A stretch of DNA of 64,000 nt from CAVUWL01 sp963700105 (GTDB taxonomy: Bacteria; Actinomycetota; Thermoleophilia; Solirubrobacterales; 70-9), in the NCBI GenBank assembly GCA_963700105.1, contig CAVOWL010000001.1, positions 124,001-188,000 of the forward strand. The letters are read 5' to 3'. Under the pieces are notes generated by a model that was given only the letters and a program-made list of their open reading frames with translations, searched no databases and was not told where the DNA came from. Both the position numbers and the translations under genes were made by a program. Positions 61,220 through 64,000 of the stretch are shown here, piece by piece. Positions within the stretch are counted from its first letter, which is position 1, and each line of letters begins with the position of its first letter.

Positions 61220-61692
61220 ATGATCAGCGCGTCCTCACCGTTGTCGTGGTAGTAGCGGGGACGCAGACCGGCTGAGCGGAATCCAAAACGCTCATACATT
61301 GCGATTGCCGCGTGGTTGGAGACCCGCACCTCGAGCGTGAACGGAAGTTCTCCTCCTGCCTCGACCAGCAGGGTGGAGATCAACCGCGAGGCTACTCCGA
61401 GGCGGCGCCGATCGGGGGCAACGGCGACGTTCATGAGGTGCCAGACCTGGTCATATCGAGAGCAAACGGTGTAGCCGAGCAGCTCGTCTGCTGCGCAGGC
61501 CGCGAGGCACACCCCCGACGGCTTGGAGAGCTCAAGGACGAACATCGCAAGTGACCACGGTGTCGGAAAGGAGCGCCGCTCGATCGCAATCACCGCGGGC
61601 AGATCGCTGTAGGCAAGCCGCCTCACCCTGATTTCCTGGCTTATTTCACCCGGCTGTTTGGAAAGTGTCTCGCTCACGCCAACGCACCGCAT
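61207..61692 (-). CDS. rimI: Ribosomal-protein-alanine N-acetyltransferase RimI-like
   Basis: ATG at 61692 (GTG 61677 also possible), 161 aa. GNAT fold: SDLPAVIAIERRSFPTPWS, then LNVAVAPDRRRLGVASRLIS (with acetyl-CoA loop RRRLGVAS), LEVRVSNHAAIAMYERFGF and GLRPRYYHDNGEDALIMWLD. The FPTPWS and YYxDNGEDALIM patterns are RimI-specific. It acetylates the N-terminus of ribosomal protein S18. Overlaps tsaB and tsaD, the usual tsaB-rimI-tsaD order. Confidence 0.95.
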   Translation of the reverse strand: MRCVGVSETLSKQPGEISQEIRVRRLAYSDLPAVIAIERRSFPTPWSLAMFVLELSKPSGVCLAACAADELLGYTVCSRYDQVWHLMNVAVAPDRRRLGVASRLISTLLVEAGGELPFTLEVRVSNHAAIAMYERFGFRSAGLRPRYYHDNGEDALIMWLD

Positions 61693-62353
61693 CGGGGGGT
61701 CTCAGATAGATCGGGTCAAGCCGGCCGTCCGCCCCTGGCACCCGGTTTGCCGCAAGCGCGCAGATATGCCTTGCGGCGACTCGGTGCACGGGATCGGCGT
61801 CATCGGGAATCTCGACGCCCTGTCGGGCCAACTCTTGGCGAAATCGTAGCGCCCCCGACCCACCCGCAAGGGGTGGCCGCGGGAGCTGCCTCAGGCGCTC
61901 GAGGAGAGCCTCGGGCGCCCCGACCCCAGGCTCCCACAGCCGCTCACCATCCTCAGAGTAAAGCGCCGAGAAAACCTCGCCGCGGCGGGCATCAAGAAGG
62001 GCGAGGCAGGGGAGCTCCTCGCCGCCGCAACCGCGCAGCGCCCGCCCGATCGCGTCGAGGGTGCAGACACCGACGGTCGTGATCCCGGTACTGAGGGCCA
62101 AGCCGCGCGCCGTGGCGATCGCGATTCGAACCCCGGTGAAGGACCCCGGCCCGAGGCCAACCGCAATTAGGTCCACCGCCCCCCAGCCGCCGCTTGCCGC
62201 GACCGCCAGCTCGATCTGGGCTAGCAGCATCGAGGTGTGTCGAGGCTTGCCCTGCGGCGATAGGCCGATCAGCGACTCCCTCACCACCTCCTCGCCACGC
62301 GCGGCGCAGACGGTGGTGTCGGCGGTCGCGGTGTCAAAGCCGACGACGAGCAG
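61646..62353 (-). CDS. tsaB: tRNA t6A complex subunit TsaB (atypical start)
   Basis: The usual ATG/GTG/TTG starts give only a truncated protein from GTG 62287. In-frame codons upstream read LLVVGFDTATADTTVCAARG then EEVVRESLIG, the conserved TsaB N-terminus (LxxDTAT), back to a CTG at 62353. That CTG is 9 codons-equivalent bases after the TAG stop of the upstream gene (62360-62362). From CTG the protein is 235 aa. Motifs GLGPGSFTGVRIAIATARGL and ALLDARRGEVFSALY are TsaB. It lacks its own catalytic site and supports TsaD. A CTG start is inference; a sequence difference is an alternative. Confidence 0.9.
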   Translation of the reverse strand: MLVVGFDTATADTTVCAARGEEVVRESLIGLSPQGKPRHTSMLLAQIELAVAASGGWGAVDLIAVGLGPGSFTGVRIAIATARGLALSTGITTVGVCTLDAIGRALRGCGGEELPCLALLDARRGEVFSALYSEDGERLWEPGVGAPEALLERLRQLPRPPLAGGSGALRFRQELARQGVEIPDDADPVHRVAARHICALAANRVPGADGRLDPIYLRPPDAVRWRERDTFQTAG

Positions 62354-62359
62354 CTGCTG

Positions 62360-62737
62360 CTACTTCCGCACGGTGAAGGCGTAGGAGCCAACCCGCTTGT
62401 GGGAGACGAACCAGGTCACCGTGTGCTTGCCCAGGTTATTGGAGGTGATCGGGTTCACGTAGAGGGTGCCCTGGGTCGCTTCCTGGCCCCGCTTGCAGAG
62501 GTTTTTCCCGGTTGGAAAGCGGACGCAAACCGCGTAGACGACGTTCGCGTTGAGGCTCTCAAAGAAGGCACCCTTTTTGCTCGACCGCGAGCAGGCGCGG
62601 GCGGGGGTGGCGTGCTGCGTCACGCCGCAGCCTACGTAGTGTTTGTAGGCCGCCGCCCCCGCCGTAGCCGGCGCTGCGACCGCCAGCAGCATGGCGATCC
62701 CCAAAACGGTCGCCGCCAGCGCCTTTGGTGACCTCAT
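62360..62737 (-). CDS. Secreted small protein, 125 aa
   Basis: ATG at 62737 chosen; the signal RSPKALAATVLGIAMLLAVAAPATAGAAA follows (split: RSPKALAATVLG, then IAMLLAVAAPATAGAAA). The mature domain (about 32-125) has four cysteines (VGCGVTQ, RACSRSS, VYAVCVRFP, NLCKRGQ), likely two disulfides, and ends TWFVSHKRVGSYAFTVRK. It looks like a small beta-sandwich. Family not recognised. Its stop lies 6 bases before the presumed tsaB CTG start. Confidence 0.65.
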   Translation of the reverse strand: MRSPKALAATVLGIAMLLAVAAPATAGAAAYKHYVGCGVTQHATPARACSRSSKKGAFFESLNANVVYAVCVRFPTGKNLCKRGQEATQGTLYVNPITSNNLGKHTVTWFVSHKRVGSYAFTVRK

Positions 62738-62877
62738 CGAACGCACTTCCCTTCTGGATCGAGTGTCGGAGTCGATGCTACAGCGCGGTTTCACATTTAC
62801 AGAACACGGGAGCGAGTCCGTGGATGCGCCTGGTCCCGGAGTAGGGTGCACCTTCCTCGTCCGAAAGGAGACCCGAG

Positions 62878-63243
62878 TTGAGGCGAATTACCGAGCGGAT
62901 GACGGCGCCCGTCGCGGTGCTGGCAATTGCGGCCGGCGCAATCATTCTGGCCGGCTGTGGCAGCACCTCCAACAACATCAGCAATCAGGTGACGCACGCC
63001 AAGGAAGAGGCCAACAAGGCCCTCGAACAGGGCCAAAAGCAGCTGAACAATGCGACCAACCAAGGGCAGAAGGCGCTCAAGGAAGTCCAAAACAAGGGCA
63101 ACTCAACGATCAACCAAGCCCAGAAGGGGCTGAACAGCAACAAGGTAAGCAAGGAAGCGGAAAAGAAGCTGAACGAAGCAAAGGGCACCGCGAATGAAGC
63201 GATCGAAAAGGCCAAGGAACAGCTGAAGCACACAAATTATTAG
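62878..63243 (+). CDS. Coiled-coil lipoprotein, 121 aa
   Basis: TTG at 62878 has AAAGGAG seven bases upstream. Lipobox LAGC at about residue 26 after VAVLAIAAGAIILAGC. The rest is a long hydrophilic helix with repeated Lys/Glu/Gln/Asn heptads (EEANKALEQGQKQLNNATNQ, KEVQNKGNSTINQAQKGLN, KLNEAKGTANEAIEKAKEQL), an apolipoprotein/late-embryogenesis-like pattern. It is on the plus strand among minus genes. Function unknown, probably a cell-surface coiled-coil. Confidence 0.7.
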   Translation: MRRITERMTAPVAVLAIAAGAIILAGCGSTSNNISNQVTHAKEEANKALEQGQKQLNNATNQGQKALKEVQNKGNSTINQAQKGLNSNKVSKEAEKKLNEAKGTANEAIEKAKEQLKHTNY

Positions 63244-63245
63244 CC

Positions 63246-63656
63246 TCAGCCCACCTCGACCAGGCGGCAATCCCCTCCCCCGTGGTGGAGCCGAACCTCG
63301 AGCGCCGATCGTTCGAGGCGCGGCTCCTGAGCGGGCCACTCAACGAAGGTGATCAGCTCGGGACCGAGGTAGTCATCGAGCAGCGCTGGGTCCTCACCCT
63401 CAAGGCCCTTCAATCGGTAGAGATCCAGGTGCGCGACGCCGAGCTCAGCTCCCTGGTAGCGCTGCCCGAGCGTAAAGGTCGGTGAGGTGACCGGCTCTTT
63501 GACCCCCAGCGCCCGACAGGCGCCGCGGATCAGCGTGGTCTTGCCCGCCCCGAGCTCACCGCGGACCAAGATCACGTCGCCGGGCCGAAGTCGAGCCGCA
63601 AATCGAGCCCCGAGTTCTTCGGTCTCAGCGCCAGAACGACTCTTGATCCGCTCCAC
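63246..63656 (-). CDS. tsaE: tRNA t6A complex ATPase TsaE
   Basis: GTG at 63656, 136 aa. P-loop VRGELGAGKTTLIRGACRAL (about 35-54), Walker-B-like and TSPTFTLGQRYQGAELGVAH with VAHLDLYRL (about 75-84), and GPELITFVEWPAQ. Typical small TsaE size. It hydrolyses ATP to drive the TsaBD cycle. The preceding gene (UDG) ends 6 bp upstream. Confidence 0.95.
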   Translation of the reverse strand: MERIKSRSGAETEELGARFAARLRPGDVILVRGELGAGKTTLIRGACRALGVKEPVTSPTFTLGQRYQGAELGVAHLDLYRLKGLEGEDPALLDDYLGPELITFVEWPAQEPRLERSALEVRLHHGGGDCRLVEVG

Positions 63657-63662
63657 CTGAAC

Positions 63663-64000
63663 CTAGCCGAAGAGGTCGAGCTGATCGACGGCGAGGGTGG
63701 CTGAGGGTGGCCGCTCAGCGGCGGGCGCCGCCGGCGCTTCGCTGAGTAATTTCGGCAGGCGTCTGAAATCGCTTCGAAGCGCTTCCAAAACCCCAGTTGC
63801 CCGCAGCGCCGCTGCGGGGTGAAATAGCGGCATCAAAAAGACGGTGCGCCCACCCAACTCGTGGACTTGGGGGGTTCCATGCACCCTGGTGATACCGGCG
63901 CTATTTCCGCTCAAAAGCTTGGTTGCGAAGTTGCCCAGGGTGCAAACGACCCGCGGCTCGATCAATGAGATCTGCCGATAGAGATAGGGCCTACAGGCCT
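63663..64000 (-). CDS. Uracil-DNA glycosylase, family 4-like (C-terminal part, cut by window edge)
   Basis: The frame is open to the right end. Visible are CRPYLYRQISLIEPRVVC, then TLGNFATKLLSG, GITRVHGTPQVHELGGRTVF and MPLFHPAAALRA, the C-terminal motifs of type 4 (Fe-S) uracil-DNA glycosylases, including the catalytic HPAA loop. The leading cysteine (CRPYL) is one of the Fe-S ligands. A Pro/Ala tail ends DQLDLFG. It removes uracil from DNA. The N-terminal half lies beyond the window. Confidence 0.9.
   Translation of the reverse strand, partial: ACRPYLYRQISLIEPRVVCTLGNFATKLLSGNSAGITRVHGTPQVHELGGRTVFLMPLFHPAAALRATGVLEALRSDFRRLPKLLSEAPAAPAAERPPSATLAVDQLDLFG

Noticed and set aside
1..64000. 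CRISPR array, rRNA operon, integrase or prophage
   Set aside because: No regular short repeats with spacers, no rRNA sequence and no integrase or phage structural genes were seen.

Overview
The window reads as a chromosomal segment of a high-GC actinobacterium, most likely class Thermoleophilia (Solirubrobacterales or a relative). This rests on protein style rather than a marker gene: secreted proteins whose signal segments run ALVIACVALFVALGGTGYAA or TIAVFIAIGGSAYAA, an NlpC/P60-like protein with the YVWGGGHGS...GYDCSGAVS pattern, frequent GTG/TTG starts and 65-70% GC in the dense half. No rRNA or CRISPR array is visible.

Left part, about 1-24.7 kb, is an accessory region of low coding density and visible decay. 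It holds a frameshifted RelA/SpoT-domain gene, the orphan C-terminus of ThiC, an IS1380 transposase tail, a broken HicAB-like pair, one intact IS110-family element (3.4-4.6 kb), a secreted-protein gene frameshifted inside a CT-dinucleotide tract, and a degraded secreted-protein paralogue lying head-to-head with an intact copy (11.9-13.6 kb). Intact genes here are mostly solitary: collagen-like secreted protein, NlpC/P60-like protein, SnoaL-like protein, DUF998 membrane protein, metallo-beta-lactamase-fold hydrolase, arylamine N-acetyltransferase, methyltransferase, cupin, alpha/beta-hydrolase lipoprotein, ApbE-like flavin transferase, GAP-family membrane protein and a secreted trypsin-like protease. 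A dispersed ~110-bp repeat occurs three times (6.3, 9.4, 11.6 kb).

Middle part, 24.7-48 kb, is denser: membrane proteins, a DsbA-like thiol oxidoreductase divergent from a CPA1 Na+/H+ antiporter, Ohr, a threonine-synthase-like gene 10 bp behind a leucyl-tRNA-synthetase-like gene that lacks the editing signature and the C-terminal tRNA-binding domain, an aldo/keto reductase, a TetR regulator divergent from an ICMT-like methyltransferase, a long HPF with two C-terminal domains, and a 96-nt tRNA with an extra hairpin in the D-loop. Then come GtrA and GT39-like genes, a GH92 alpha-mannosidase and a two-gene ABC exporter with one degenerate ATPase site.

Right part, 48-64 kb, is almost entirely minus-strand and tightly packed. 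In transcription order it holds a uracil-DNA glycosylase (cut by the window edge), tsaE, a secreted protein, tsaB, rimI, tsaD, a glutaredoxin, rex, a carboxylate-amine ligase, the membrane H+-pyrophosphatase, an FMN-dependent alpha-hydroxy-acid oxidase, a small membrane protein, an APC-permease/USP fusion, two RCK potassium regulators, a ferredoxin-reductase-like flavoprotein, tRNA-Gln(CUG), and lipoprotein and Nudix genes. The theme is tRNA t6A modification followed by redox sensing, thiol chemistry and ion/energy balance.

Most unusual items: the tRNA with the D-loop hairpin, the LeuRS-like/ThrC-like gene pair, the possible phase-variable CT tract, the IS110 element with its presumed guide-RNA region, and two genes (tsaB, FMN oxidase) whose conserved N-termini have no ATG/GTG/TTG start.
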